Assembly (NCBI GenBank): GCA_018697195.1
Contig: CM031879.1
Span: forward strand, 30,136,473-30,200,472
Length of the DNA stretch: 64,000 bases
From: Certhia americana
Lineage: Eukaryota; Chordata; Aves; Passeriformes; Certhiidae
Direction of reading: 5' to 3'
The notes beneath the pieces were generated by a model that worked only from the letters and a program-made list of their open reading frames with translations, did no database searches and was not told where the DNA came from. The position numbers and the translations under genes were made by a program. Positions 1 through 12,440 of the stretch are shown in pieces (the first letter of the stretch is position 1; each line of letters starts with the position of its first letter).

Positions 1-254
1 TGACCTAGAAAGACCTAACGGACAATCCCTTTCCTACGAGGGAAAAGGGAAAATCAGAGGAAGCATACATACAGCAAGGAGATGAAATATTCACTTGCAT
101 CAAGAAATAGAAAGATTGATTTTTCTCATGTTTAGGATTTTTATATACCTAATATGCACTCAGAAATATTAAAAATTAGACATTATTATATAAAGAGCAT
201 ATTGAAATAAATGTTGGTATACAAACACTATCAGATCTGCAACCTTTTCTTAAA

Positions 255-382
255 ATAGAATCAGAGAATGGTTTGGGTTGGAAGGGACCTTAATCATCCT
301 CTAGTTCCAACCCCCTCTGCCATGGGCAGGGACACCTTCCAGCAAGCCAGGTTTGTCAAACCCTCGTTCAACCTACTCGAAT
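255..382 (-). mobile_element. CR1 LINE 3'-end fragment, minus strand
   Basis: Avian CR1 non-LTR retrotransposon tail. The left edge has the degenerate octamer repeat that marks the CR1 3' terminus in reverse complement (agaatcagagaatgg), followed by the diagnostic 'gtttgggttggaagggacct' block and the 'ccatgggcagggacacctt' block. It is 5'-truncated, as almost all CR1 copies are, and carries no ORF. Family assignment rests on recognising these blocks; the inner edge is approximate. Confidence 0.9.
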
Positions 383-3300
383 CAAAAAATTACAAAATAG
401 GTCATGGTATGATAGGAACTTGACTCGTCACTAAACTCATCGAACTAAAGTCCATCTTCTCCTCAACTTCTTTGTATCTCTCTATATCTGGACATTTCCC
501 CATAGGGAGCCAGCACATCCATGCTGGGTGTGCTCCTAGCAGGTTGTCCTGTGACAAGAAGAGAGTGAAGTAAGCACTGTGCAGAGGTAATGGGGATACA
601 GACACCATCGTTATTCAATTCATGCCTAATTAAGGCTGAAGGACTGTGCAGAGAACTGGACTGTGTCAGTTTATAGGAGCTGATTGGTACTTTTATTGAC
701 TTCTAAGGCTCTGACTCAGCACACAATCAGATCCTGGATTTTAACTCAAATGATGTACTCAAGAATATGTACTACTGCAGCAGGGCCTTTTTCCTTTAGC
801 TTGCGCATCAGCATAGCACTGAAACTCTCCTTAAATCTGTGTTTTGTTACTGTGCATGAAAAAGCTGATATCATGACTGAGCAATTTTGGTGAATGGAAA
901 TATTAGCATAATGATAGATCTCCATTACATGGTTTCATTATGTAGCTGGATTTAGTTTTTAAAGGGTATATTTGCCACCACAGATTTTTGTAGAAACACA
1001 GTTAGGCTTTAGTGCATCTGAGATTCTACAATATTTGAACAGATTAATTACAATCTCCTTTTATAGTCTCTTATTTTAAGAACAATTACAGGTTTAACAA
1101 GTTACTGTCCAAGTCTCCTTGTATCTATAATATCAGGTGTATTTTGAAAGTAGACAATTTGCATTAACATTAGGTTTTGAGAAGCCAGGTATAGTTAGAT
1201 ATTTTCATTATGAGTATAATATTGCAAATATCAAGGAGGGACATACATAGGAAGTGCAGAGTGCTTGAAAATTTCTTCCTTTCAAATGAATGCACAGTAC
1301 CAGGGCTCAGGTCTTGTAGCTGAATACATTATCATGTATAACACTGCTCACATGCACACTCCTAGTTTATGGCAAATGCAAAATAATTCAGCTCAGCCTT
1401 CTTTCATTGCAGACTTCTGTGCTTACTGTGTTTTAAGACATGTGAACTCAGCCCTACTAAGGTCACCTGACTAGCTCTTTTGCCTCTAATGGTGAGTAAG
1501 AAATCCTGGATTTTTTGCAGTGGCCAAGGAAGAAATCCTGCCTATGAAAGATGTCTATTTTCCTCTCCCCCCTTCCACACAATGACTACATTACAGCAAA
1601 TGCTATCCATATTCTTCTTTAGGGTTTCAGTAATCCAGATTTTATAGGATTGTATTTAGAAATAGTTCACATTTGAAATTGCTTACAAAACACTGTACAA
1701 ATCAATGAAAGGTGGTAACATGACTCATCAACAAGAATATAGATGAGTCATGAAAGTTCTCTGCCATATTAGAGGTTAGACTTAAACTTCAGTTTGAAAA
1801 CATCAGATCATTACTAAAATCACTAAGTAGAATTCTTTAAGTATGTGTATCACTCCCAATATTAACCATTAAAAAAAAATTATCACAAACTACAGGAATA
1901 GAAAATACAGAAAGTGAAAGGAAAAAAAGAGAAAAGATAGTGGAAGGGGATGATTTGAATCACATCATGCAGATAATGAGACCTTTATCTGAAAAACAAG
2001 AAAAAATAATCAGTGGAAATTGCCAGTCATCTTATTTGGTACTTACACAGAAAACCCAAACTTTTTCAGATTCTATTGCCATGCAGATTTTAAGAGCATA
2101 AGCAGCAACTTCAGATGGACACCCAAAGGATTTTGAAGCGTCAGTAAAAATTTTCTCAGACTGAAAAAAAAAACTACAAAAATCCCTGATCAGCACTTGT
2201 AAATTCAAATATTTATTTTGTTTTTAAAACACCAAAGATGTTAAGAGAGACAGAATAAACTGGCAGCATTTTTCATGCAGTTATTTTATTTTTAAGTATG
2301 CTAAGAAGGGCTCAAGTAAAGAAAACATTATCAGCACTTTAAGGATTAATTGTTAAGTTTCATTCACTAGGGAAATTGGATTGAATTTCCCCCTCCCCAT
2401 CCTCCTCCAATTCAAGACTTATTTAACATGATCAGACTGAGATTGATCAAGACAGAAGACAGAGCTGCTTGCATGCACATCTGGTCCCAAATTCCAGTGA
2501 CAAGTGAGCAAGTCTCACCCACAGTAAAATGAAATTCATTAAATACATTTGCATATCTTCTGCCTTTATGACCAATCTTTATCCCACAGTATTCATGCTT
2601 TTTAATATTAAGCAAAAAGTATGCAAGCAGGACACCAAAAAAAATCCATTTTTGCAGCTGTTCCGTTGCTTTCTATAGCCAGTCACTGAAGAGCTGTCAT
2701 GGAAACTGATTATGAACCATAATTTATTATTTATGAGCAGTAGTTCATTTCCCATGAGCTGCTCACAGGAGGGCATAGCTCTTGGTGGAACACAATAGTG
2801 CAGCTCATATAGATCTCCTCCTTTAGCTTTGTGTGCAATCCCCAAGTGAAGGCAATTGTCTCATACTGTCTCTTCCAACAAAACTTCATTACAACAAAGG
2901 TAAGGTCTTGTTTGTGTTGAGTTCTCTGGCCTCTTCCAGAATTCTCTGGTTCTCTTACAGAACCTCATTTAACTTTTGATTAGAAGCTCTCTTATTTTGA
3001 GCCTAAACGTTAAACTTTGTTAAGTCTTGGGCAAATCTGTTGCATAAGATCAGTACTGGGAGGATGAACTGTTGAACTCCTTTGATGTTTCAAGAGAAAG
3101 TTATTATATCCTTCTCAAGTCTCTTCCTGCATTAAGGAACAGAGAGGGGAAGATGTTCTCTCATCACAAGACATCTGTCATCTGTTCTGTTATCATCCTA
3201 CCTTCCTTCTTTACAGATCCTAAATACAGTCAAATTCCTCTTCCATGAGAGAAGTGTAGGTATGATGTTCCCAAATTCTGTACAGCAGTATTCTTGATCT

Positions 3301-5050
3301 TTGTAAAATTATGAAGAACTTATTTTTTAATTAATAAATAAATAGCAGATGTTCAAATGGGTAAATAATGTAGATGAGTAGTAATGTTTTTTCAGTATAT
3401 CCAAGAGTAAGTATGCTTTGATGACTGCATTGTCTTGATCACACTGTAAATTCACAAGCTGCCAATCACTTAGTTATAGTCTGAATTCAAACTCCTTTTT
3501 TAATTTAAAGCAAAAAATTAAGCATTGTATCATCACTGTCTCGTCAAGCTGAGACAAAACCCATTTATAACAGCTGAATCAGCAGGGTCATTATAAAATC
3601 CAAAACCATGGCAAAGTTAAAGTGGAGTAACTAACTTAATTTCTACCTCATGAGCTAACATTGCCATCTTCATTTTCTCATACCTGCATCCATGCCATGT
3701 ATTCACAGCAGGATCAATCTATCACCAATACAAACAGAAGTGCTAATATTACTAGAAAGAATGTCCACACCTCAGTTACAATCTACTGCACATTTTGTAT
3801 GCAAAAAAATCCCCAGCACCGTCTTTTTTTACTCTCTTCCTTAATTCAGAAATGTTCTTTCCTTCAATTATGCTTTGGCACTTCATATGTTATTTTACAG
3901 TATGAGAGAATATGCATAGTCACCTGGAGAATTAATTCAGAGGAATACTCTAATGAAAATTCACTGCTAAAGAATTTTTATTGTGGTTACAAACTTAGAC
4001 TATTGGGGGGCAGGGGGAAGGAGGGAGAAGGAATTTTTTCTATAGTTTAGTTGCTTTTGAGAATAAGGACTAAAGAAAATTATGTTCTGTTTTTCACTCA
4101 CCATAAATTTCCCCTTATGAGTTTTTCTCCTAAATTAAAAACACTACAAAAATATACCTGAGTTTTTAGAGAGATTAAGCACAATTTACCTAGGTCTTAT
4201 TTTGAAAAAATCTTAGAAATTTTACAATTTTCAATTAGAATAACAAAAATTAATTTTGGATATTACATTTTTAATATTTAGAAGTGTCTAAGAAGTATGA
4301 AGTTAGTTAAAGACACTAATGTGTCTTCAAGAGTATCTTAACTGACAGGTTGTTTAACTCAACATATTTTCTAAACCCATGTCTAAGCATAATAAATTGC
4401 AAGTTAATTTTAATATCATTCCAGATTCTTAAGCTTTTAGCCAAATATTAAGTTTGAGGTAATATTCTACACGCCCCAATTGCAATTGCATATAAACAGA
4501 TGTTAGCAGGGGTTTTTTATGAAAACAAATTAGTTACAGATGGTTGGAAAATTAAAAACTATAAAGTATTAAAATGTTAGTGTGAAAAGAAAAAACATCA
4601 AATATCAAGATCTTCAAAACCAACCAAAGAGACTAAAAGCCACATATTTTGATACTAACTTCTCCAGTTTCACATTTGCATCACTAGCCTCTTCATCCTA
4701 CCATCAAGTAACCCTAGCTTAAAAATGATGGGAAAATGCTTTTAACTATATAATCATTTTCTGGAAGATTTTACAATATGTAAAAAATGAGATGAACACA
4801 CTATTCAGATAGCATTCTTTTTTACTGGGTTCAAATAAATCATTGTACCAAGGAAGTGATACATATTCTTTCTATTCAGTGAAGTTACCCGCCCCAACAA
4901 AAATGAGTGGTACTGCTGACAGCTTAGTACTAGTGCTACTAAGAAACATCCTACTAAGATGCAACTGGTTTAACAATTCATTTCAAGTTTCTTTGATGGG
5001 AAAACTTGCCCAAAGAAGAAAAGTTTAAAGTGTTGTTAAAAAAAAATAGA
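383..5050. other. non-coding stretch, no gene recognised
   Basis: AT-rich single-copy-looking DNA with short A/T runs. The longest open frame (3661-4050, +, 129 codons) has no recognisable motif and no splice or promoter context, and I regard it as chance. Two acceptor-donor pairs at 1413-1491 and 2827-2899 are discussed as weak exon candidates in the findings. I recognise no transposon here. Confidence 0.6.
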
Positions 5051-5245
5051 AATCACCCAGAGGGTGGTCAGGCCCAGGAACAGGGTTCCCAGGGAAGTGG
5101 TCACAGCACCAGCCTGACAGAGTCCAGGAAGCATTTTGACAATTCTCTCAGGCACATGGTGTGACTCTTGGTGTGTTCTGCACAAGGCTAGGAGTTGGTC
5201 TCTATGATCCTTGTGGCTCCCTTCCAACTCAGCATCTCCTATGAT
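5051..5245 (+). mobile_element. CR1 LINE 3'-end fragment, plus strand
   Basis: Starts within the 'cagagggtggtcaggc' block of CR1 and runs through 'cccagggaagtggtcacagc', 'ctcaggcacatggtgtgac' and 'ggctcccttccaactcagc' to a single decayed octamer (cctatgat). This is the 3' end of a CR1 subfamily different from the copies at 255 and 6073. It is 5'-truncated and non-coding. Confidence 0.93.
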
Positions 5246-5634
5246 ACACTTTCTTGCCAGGTCTTGTATTTCTACGAAAAAAATACCTATCTGGAAAAGA
5301 AGAAATAAATCTAGATTATGCTTCTGGTAGGCTTTTACTCAAATATACTTTCATATTGCTTTTTTTTTTTCCCCAGAAATATGCCTTAGCTCTGCGACAC
5401 AAGTTTCATCTTTCCAGAGAGGTATTACAAGCACTCTCTCAAATTGCTACCACCATAATGCTCTTGGTGCTTGAGGTCCATTGAAAGTTAAAGCTGTAGC
5501 TTCTAAAAAATAATACTGACTCTTAAATAAGAAAAAAGGTTGATTTTCAAAACACCATGCTCCATAGAGCAAATTTACCTGTGTTTTGAAAATGCTGGTT
5601 AGACTTAATGTGCTCTGAGAAGAGCTTGTACCGT
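5246..5634. other. spacer between CR1 and ERVL-like fragment
   Basis: Single-copy-looking sequence. It contains one strong polypyrimidine tract plus CCCCAG at 5361-5376, followed by a 45-nt segment open in two frames and ending at GAG|GTATTA (5377-5421). It is treated as a weak microexon candidate in the findings. Nothing else is recognised. Confidence 0.5.
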
Positions 5635-5965
5635 AGCTGCTGTAGCATGGGGTCCCCTACAGGCTGCAGGGGAAGCTCTGCTCCAATACCTGGAGCAGAC
5701 ACTCCTTTTTCTCTGACCTTAATGCTTACAGGGCTGTTCCTCTCACATTTCCTCTATAACATCTGCTGCACAGTAATTTTTACCCTTTCCTAAGTATTAT
5801 CACAGACATACCACCAGCATCACTGGCGGATTCAGCCTGTGCCAACTGTGAGTCCATTTTGGAACCAACCATAACTGCCCTACTTGGGGGCAGCCCCCAG
5901 TGTATTCCTACAGAAGACATAAACCCATAAAACTATCCTACTACCCAAAGTTCACCACATAAACA
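5635..5965 (-). mobile_element. decayed ERVL-like LTR/terminal-region fragment
   Basis: The stretch resembles, in reverse complement, a terminal region of a large avian ERVL-type element that I recall as common in bird genomes. Cues in order are 'ggctgcaggggaagctctgctcc', 'cctggagca', 'cagggctgttcctctcaca', 'tttaccctttcctaagtatt', 'atcacaga...accaccagcatcactgg' and 'gtccattttggaacc'. It is old, heavily substituted and has lost nearly all CpG. There is no coding capacity. Orientation is inferred from the other copies of this repeat class in the window; both edges are approximate. Confidence 0.6.
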
Positions 5966-6072
5966 AAACACACTCAGTTACATAGTGGTTAAATTTGATT
6001 TTTTTTAAAAGCAAATGGTGACCTGTTCCCTATAATTCCAAGGGGGATAAACATGCCATTTTGCAAGGGATG

Positions 6073-6352
6073 TTTAGGGACCAGGGATGTCATAGGACAA
6101 GAGAGAATGTCTTTAAACTGAAAGAGGTTTATATTAGCTATTTGGAAGAAATACTTTACTGTGAGGACAGTGAGACACTGAAACAGGCTGCCCAGAGAAC
6201 TTGGGAATTCTCCATCCCTGGAAGTGTTCAAGGCCAAGAGAGATGGGACTCTTCACTATCTGATCTAGTGGAAAGTCTTTCTTTCAAAAACAGGATTGAA
6301 ACCAGGTAAATCTTAAGGTCCCTTCCAACCCAAACTGTTCTGTGATTCTGTG
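6073..6352 (+). mobile_element. CR1 LINE 3'-end fragment, plus strand
   Basis: A well-preserved CR1 tail. It contains 'gacactgaaacaggctgccc', 'ctggaagtgttcaaggcc', 'gatctagtggaa' and 'aaggtcccttccaaccc', and ends in two octamers (ttctgtgattctgtg) at about 6338-6352. An 82-codon plus-strand frame overlapping it is only the repeat read through; it is not a gene. Confidence 0.95.
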
Positions 6353-7950
6353 CTTCAAACAGTGCTTGAAAGCAGAAGCACATCATACGTATTCTGTTTA
6401 ACACCTAGTCTGAAAAACAGAAGTAATCATAATGCCTTGTCTTTCTACATGCAAGATTATATATGCTTCAGTGACTGGCAAAGAGTTCTTTTAATTCCCC
6501 ATCTCCATACAGTGAAACAGCCTTAATAGAGCTTTCTCTACAAAATCACAGAAACTTTAAATTTGTATTAACTTTTTCAGATAGTATTGTACTCTATAGG
6601 CTGGGTCATCCTGATCCTCTCAGAGGAACCTACTGACGTTGTGTTTCAAGTACTGCACATTTACGTGAAAGTAACACAAGGTGCTAACTGTTATTTGCTC
6701 ACTACCAAGCAGATCTCTAACTAGTATTTTCTTGTGCATAAGGATAGCACAATTATCTCCTTGCTTTTTATGCAAATATATACTATCCTTGAATTTCCAA
6801 TGCTTTGTCGTCATTTAAAACTCATAAAAGACACAGGATATAACTTTCTGTGAACTCCCTGAAATTAGTCTTTCCATATTTTATATTCTGAGAACTAGAA
6901 ATAAAATAAAATCAGCTCATACAGAACTAGACTTTTTGCATTTATTTTATTAGAGTTGTCATTCATAGAAATATATTTTATAAAACCTTCCATACTTGTA
7001 AGTCTTTTCAGCCCTGAAAAGCACCTTAGCATACTAACAAAAAAAAAAATCCAGAAACTGTACTTTCTGCCCCCAAACAGCTTATAACTTAAGATACTGT
7101 CAACATCAACAAAAAGGATTCAAGAACACTGCAGAAGAAAAGAGAGGATAGCAAGCTTCTAACAAGGGAAATAAATGATGTAGGGTGGATTTTAACAAGA
7201 ACAGGGTCTTAATTAGGGAGGGATTTGGAGAGAGAGAGGAAAAAATTCTTGTAATAAGATAATTAGTGGCAGTAGTTTACATCAGCGCAAATTAGGACAG
7301 GCAGTTGACAATTAGAAAATACCACTTCCTTGATGGTGTCAGTCAAGTGGCACATAGCAGCAAACATTTCTAAACCAAATAAAGTGACAGAAATGAGCTG
7401 GAAACACAATCATCTTCTCTCTCTTTGTTGCCATAGTTTTGAAACGCCATAGTATTTCTTTTCTTTAAGTACTTTAATGGAAAATTAAATGGAACATTTG
7501 AAAAAAAAATACTGGATACTCCCTAAAAAGGAGACAAAATTATGAATAGGCAGAGAGGAGGGTAAAAAGAAGCTATCATATTTTCATTTTGGACATCCAT
7601 CATATGTGTACAGATAAGAAAAATTTTATGCCCAGGAAGCAGTTAAGTCAGAAACAACAGCTGAAAACAGATTAGTTAGATTATGGATAAAAGACTCACT
7701 TTCTTTGATCTTAGAAGAATTTAGGCAGCTCCTGCATTTTTGTCTTATTTGAGACATACACTAACATATTTAGCAAATAAATGAAAATATTATTTACAAC
7801 CAGCTAAGCATACTCTGCCTGTCCTCTGGCTCCCTTCTGAAATGGTCTTAAAGATTTGGAAGCTACAGCAAAGCATTCTCTTGTCTAACCCGTCAGAGGA
7901 AGTAGAAATATTCACTATTGACTGTACTACTCTTGGCATTTGGTAAATAT

Positions 7951-7958
<8 letters not shown>
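6353..7958. other. non-coding stretch, no feature recognised
   Basis: AT-rich DNA with scattered A-runs (for example at 7040 and 7501). There is no open frame of note and no repeat I recognise. Confidence 0.6.
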
Positions 7959-8000
<42 letters not shown>

Positions 8001-8003
8001 TTT
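7959..8003. repeat. (TA)n microsatellite followed by a T-run
   Basis: About 16 uninterrupted TA units (7960-7992) run directly into a run of about 12 T (7992-8003). This is a simple sequence repeat, expected to be length-polymorphic and prone to unpairing. Confidence 0.97.
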
Positions 8004-11000
8004 AACAGCCTGTGTCTGTGGTTCTCTATAATTTCTCTGACACAGTAACTACCTTGTATCACAGTGAGTCTATTTTGGATGAGTGGTCTGGGTGCTCTGA
8101 GGTGTGTGCTGACTGAGATACAGCACTTTGGCAAACTTTTCTAGAAGCCAGTGTCCCACAGTATCTTGTGGTGCATCCTACACCAGCCCTACACGTATTG
8201 TTACCAGCATTGTGTTTAGTTGCAAAAGAAGCATTTACAAATTCTTGCTCTTGATGAAAACCATGCATTAATCCTGAGCTTGTTAGGGAAATCTCCACAT
8301 ATTAAACCAACAGCTTCAATTAATTCAGCCCTCTGTATTTCTCTAGTATCTTTCACCATAATATCCTTTTCCCCTTCCTGCATTCTGCTGAGATCTCCCC
8401 AGAGAAATTCTGAACTGACCTTTCTCACTACCATTTCTTCATCCCTCCCACCTGCAGCCATGTACTCCCACAGATGACGATGAGTCTTGTCTGAGCAGGA
8501 AGAATTTGAGCAGGGGCCATGTAGAACTCTGCTGTTGAGCCAAGTAAAGACCAGCATGGACCTTCATATGCATGAGCTATGGCTCTTGGGCCTAAAGAAT
8601 AACTGGGATAAATACTGTCAATTATTAATCTCATACTCCTAGTCAGGCATCTGCACAGAGTGTGCGTTACAGATTGGCACTACATATTTTGGTGCTTTTC
8701 AAATCTGGGACATTACAGATGTTAGGGATGAATGAGGAAAAAAAAAAGCATAGAAATCATTCCTACATTTACAGTAATGGGCTAACATGGAAAAGAAACA
8801 ATCAGTGGCACAGTTTGTGTTTCTAAGTGGGTAAATGAGATGGTTCAAGGGCAAAGGGACTACCAAGGATTATAAACATTAGGGAATTTCTTTAACATTG
8901 TGTTGAGCCCATCAGTGATTTTCTGAGCTCAGTTGTCTGTTTTTGTTGTATAGTGATTCCTGAGGTAGAAAACATACTCAAAAAAAGGCAACTAAAACTC
9001 CTTCTCCCAGAAGAGTTCAGTTTAAAAGGAATTCCCTGTTAGTGAAAGCCAGTGTCACTCACTGAAGGGAAGTGAGGTACCCTTACAGAAATACATCCTG
9101 ATCTGGGTAGCAGCAGTTGGTCCCCCTGACAGCAAATCATCAAGTTCCTAATCACTTCTGAAATTTACTACTCTGCCTTTAATTTACTCTTCTGGGAGCA
9201 GTCAAAGATTATGGAAGCAGCAGAAAGAATAACAAAAGAAATTAGTTTGAATCTGAAAACAGCACAAGGGTTTTATCTTAATACCATTTCCATTTGCAGT
9301 TTCCATTCACAAGGGGATCTGCTGTAGTGTTTAGCATATTTGATACCAATGGCACTGATGATTCCAGGAGCTCAGTCAAATGACGTAGTGAACTGCCACC
9401 ACAGCACTCTGCAGGAATGAAGAAAGCTTCTGAGACTCAAATATCTGATGGGCTTTACTTATGACAACAGTAAGACATTACTGTGCATTAATGTTTCAAA
9501 TACTCAGTCTACTAAGCGTTTGAAAGTTAACAGCACACAGAACATCTTTTTTTTTTTTAGCCTAGCAAGATAGTCTTTGGAGACGCATAAATCATCACAC
9601 ACTCTCTTCCATTCTTGTCTCCTATCTTTCTCTTGGATTATACCAAGCTTACACAATAAAGGGAAAAAAGGACTAAAATTTATTTAGAGCTATTTTTTCT
9701 AGCAGGTAGGAAGAAGCAGCACTCACCTGCAAAGCCTATATAGGCACATGAAAATGGTTTAAAACAACTGATGCTACATGTCTGTTAAAACTTCCTTCCA
9801 CGGTAATGACTGTTTTTGACTGTAATAACCAAAAAGTTAGATTCTTTCTTAAAATTACAGTGAGTATTAGAATACCAAAAATTTGTCTTTCTGTGGAAAT
9901 AGATGTGTCTGGGAACTTCAAAGGAGAATAATTTTATACAAATATTGTGTCCAGCAAGGCCAAAATTTCTTTTCATAAATGTCTCAGCAACAAGTAATTT
10001 TCATTGCACTGAAGGCAAGGTTTCAAGGAAATATTGTCTCTATTTGCCATCAGCATGCTTAAAAGCCAAGTAATGTGGAAGTGATGGCTTTCTGACTGTG
10101 TCATAAAGAAAGTAATAGTATAGAAAGAGCCTCAAAAATTTAGCTTAGTGAATACACGCTCTGTGAAATATGTTCCAAGCCAGAATGGTCTTATATAGCT
10201 GTCAAAATAATCAAAAAAATTCAAAATATGCAGAGAGCACCAGGAGTTCCTCAGACCACCAAACTTTCCTGGGAAAACAGAATGACATCAACTTTGATAC
10301 TGAATAACCCCTCTTATTTCCCAGAAAAGAAGAGAATTTCAAAGATTTGGAGGAGTTTGAAAAGTTTTTTTATTTGCTCTAATTCAGAATGAATACAAAA
10401 CAAACAGAACAAAGGAAGATCCCATTGAAAACTAAATATTACTCACTGGCCAGCTGTGTAGGGAAAGAGACAGACAGTGTAGTGTAGCAGGCAGTGGACA
10501 TGGGGACAGTGACACAACAGAGCTGTGCAGATACCATGATTACCTCAGGCCAATCTCCAATGACACTAAGACTCTTTATGTAGGTAATATATCTATATGC
10601 TGAAATAACTCTAAATTAAAAGATATACATGTCAATCTCTAAAAGTTTAATGTGTAAACTCCCACTTTAATGGATACAAGTGGAATACTTCAGCTCATCA
10701 AAAAGTTCTTATTTAGAATATGATGACCTAATTATCTCTCTAAACTCCACTGGCTGGCTTGAATGGGTATTTGTTTGCCATAGCAGAAGTTAGGACATCA
10801 GTGACCTGTATACACATAATTTTATGTGTCTTAATCTCTAATTTCAATCTCACACCAGTGATTAACCCTTTGTCCCTTCAGAGAAGCAATTCTAATTCTT
10901 CCAGTTGAAAGCATCTTCTCATATAGCTGCAGGTCTCTCCTACTACGCTACAAGTTAGGGACACACATACTACCAAAGGTTGACCAAAACCTAATTTATT

Positions 11001-11491
11001 TCTCAGTCCAATTAAGAATATGTGGCTTGGACATCCTCAGTTTATTAGGATGGAAAACATTACAGGAAATTAAAATAATCAGGGTCAGTTAGAAATAGTT
11101 TGCATAAAGCAGAAATAAGCAGAAATAAGCAGGCAACACCTCAGAAACCACAGCAGTTTTGCAGGATTAACTCAGGCGCAAAGGCAGTCTGCACATTTCA
11201 AGGTGAGCTTATACATAACAATTTGGTGTTCACAGAAAGATATGTCTACATGGTGGTGACAAAGACTCATGTTGAAGGGCACACTAGTCCTCTGTTACAG
11301 CTGGAGTATGTTTCATATTAAAGGTCAGCAGTTTCAAATGTTCCACTTAATTTGTTACACAAACCTCATTCTGAGAAAGTAGAGAAATACTATTTTTAGC
11401 ACTTTTCATATATAGATTATACCTGTTACTCTATTAAAAAAAATAAAAAGCACACAAAAACTTAATAAATAAAATCTCTCTTGCAACACAG
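8004..11491. other. non-coding stretch with one unrecognised minus-strand open frame
   Basis: Mostly featureless AT-rich DNA. A 113-codon minus-strand open frame at 8216-8557, with overlapping shorter frames on both strands (8059-8634), reads as ordinary soluble protein sequence (for example AELIEAVGLICGDFP). It matches nothing I know and has no good splice sites at its ends. It may be the remnant of an old retroelement or chance. Three partly overlapping copies of an AGCAGAAATA-like 10-mer lie at 11108-11132. Confidence 0.45.
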
Positions 11492-11717
11492 AGGGAACTG
11501 CTATGAGTACCCAGTTCACAACGAAGGCCTGTACCTTGAGTACGCCAACAAACATCACGCAGAGTGCCAAGCACTGTTCAAGGTGAACAAAAAATTAGAA
11601 TTTGAGCTATTGGAGCAGGAAAGAGCAGAAAGAGACAGAGGGAAAGAGAGAAACAGAAATCACATATCTGAAAGCACTTTGCCTGCTTCTGTATCAGGTT
11701 CTAATGCACCTGCTCAG
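11492..11717 (+). CDS. candidate internal coding exon of an unrecognised gene
   Basis: A 226-nt segment is bounded by a 3' splice site (pyrimidine tract TCTCTCTT, then CAACACAG|AG) and a donor CAG|GTATTC. With the acceptor in phase 2 and the donor in phase 0, one base plus exactly 75 codons fit without a stop. The reading contains GLYLEYANKHHAECQ, then a charged, probably helical stretch (KKLEFELLEQERAERDRGKE) and a Ser/Ala/Pro-rich end. The first half favours C or G in third codon positions and keeps CpGs (tacgcc, cacgca, aacgaa), which is unusual here and argues for selection. If splicing does not occur the frame stops at TGA 11724, with an AATAAA near 11742, so a terminal exon is also possible. 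I do not recognise the protein. A chance open frame or a decayed retrocopy cannot be excluded. Confidence 0.42.
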
Positions 11718-12099
11718 GTATTCTGAGTTACCAAAAACACTGAAATAAATACTCTCTCAAGAAGCACCTAAGAACAATAAATCCACATTTTAATGGGACA
11801 TATGAGTGACTCTGCTAATGAAAACTAGTGCTAAATTTAAAAAATAAAATTTACTTTCCGGTATGCACCACTTGCAATGTAAAATCCGTTTTTGTAAATC
11901 TGAATGCAAATCCCAGGAAGAGTGCAAAGTAAACAAGCAAAGCCCTCACGTAACATGCCTATAAATAACCTTCAGACCAATCTTTGGACTGGGTAACGTC
12001 ATACTTGGGCATGTGCTTTACAATTTGATTTTTAAAAATGCTTCCCATGTTAATAATCTATATCTGGTTTAGCTTTTCCTCCTCTACACTCCCTAAAAC
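11718..12099. other. non-coding stretch next to candidate exon
   Basis: AT-rich sequence with an AATAAA hexamer near 11742. No repeat or gene is recognised. Confidence 0.5.
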
Positions 12100-12440
12100 A
12101 GGTACCTCTTGTGGCTGAATGCCAGTACCCAACAAAGCTACTCTATCATTCTCCTTCTCAACTGAGCAAGGGAGGGAAAATAGCACAACAGCTTCATGAA
12201 TTAAGGTCAGGGAGAGAACACTCACCAATTACCATCAGGGCAAAACAGTCTCCACTTAGAGAAACTGGTTGAATTTATTACCAATTAAAATCAGAGCAGG
12301 ATAGTGAGAAGCGAAACAAATCCTAAAAGCACATTCAGCATACCCCTCCCTTCTTCCTGGGATTTATTTTATTCCCAACTCTCTACCTTCTCCAGCTCCC
12401 TGATGCAGGGACAGAAACTGTATACAGTCACAGAAATAGT
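12100..12440 (-). mobile_element. ERVL-like LTR fragment, minus strand
   Basis: In reverse-complement orientation it matches the end portion of an avian ERVL-type LTR as I know the family. Cues in order are 'gtggctgaatgccagtaccc', 'aaagctactctatcattctcc', 'gagagaacactcaccaatta', 'gggcaaaacagtctccactta', 'gaatttattaccaatta' and 'ccctcccttcttcctgggat'. The repeat is broken off at about 12440, so only part of the LTR remains. It is non-coding. Edges are approximate. Confidence 0.72.

Noticed and set aside
3661..4050. Longest open frame in the window (129 codons, plus strand)
   Set aside because: No recognisable domain, no splice or promoter context, no codon bias. A frame of this length is expected by chance in 64 kb of AT-rich DNA read in six frames.
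8216..8557. 113-codon minus-strand frame with protein-like sequence
   Set aside because: Not recognised, no good acceptor or donor at its ends, and several competing frames on both strands. Possibly an old retroelement, but I cannot support it.
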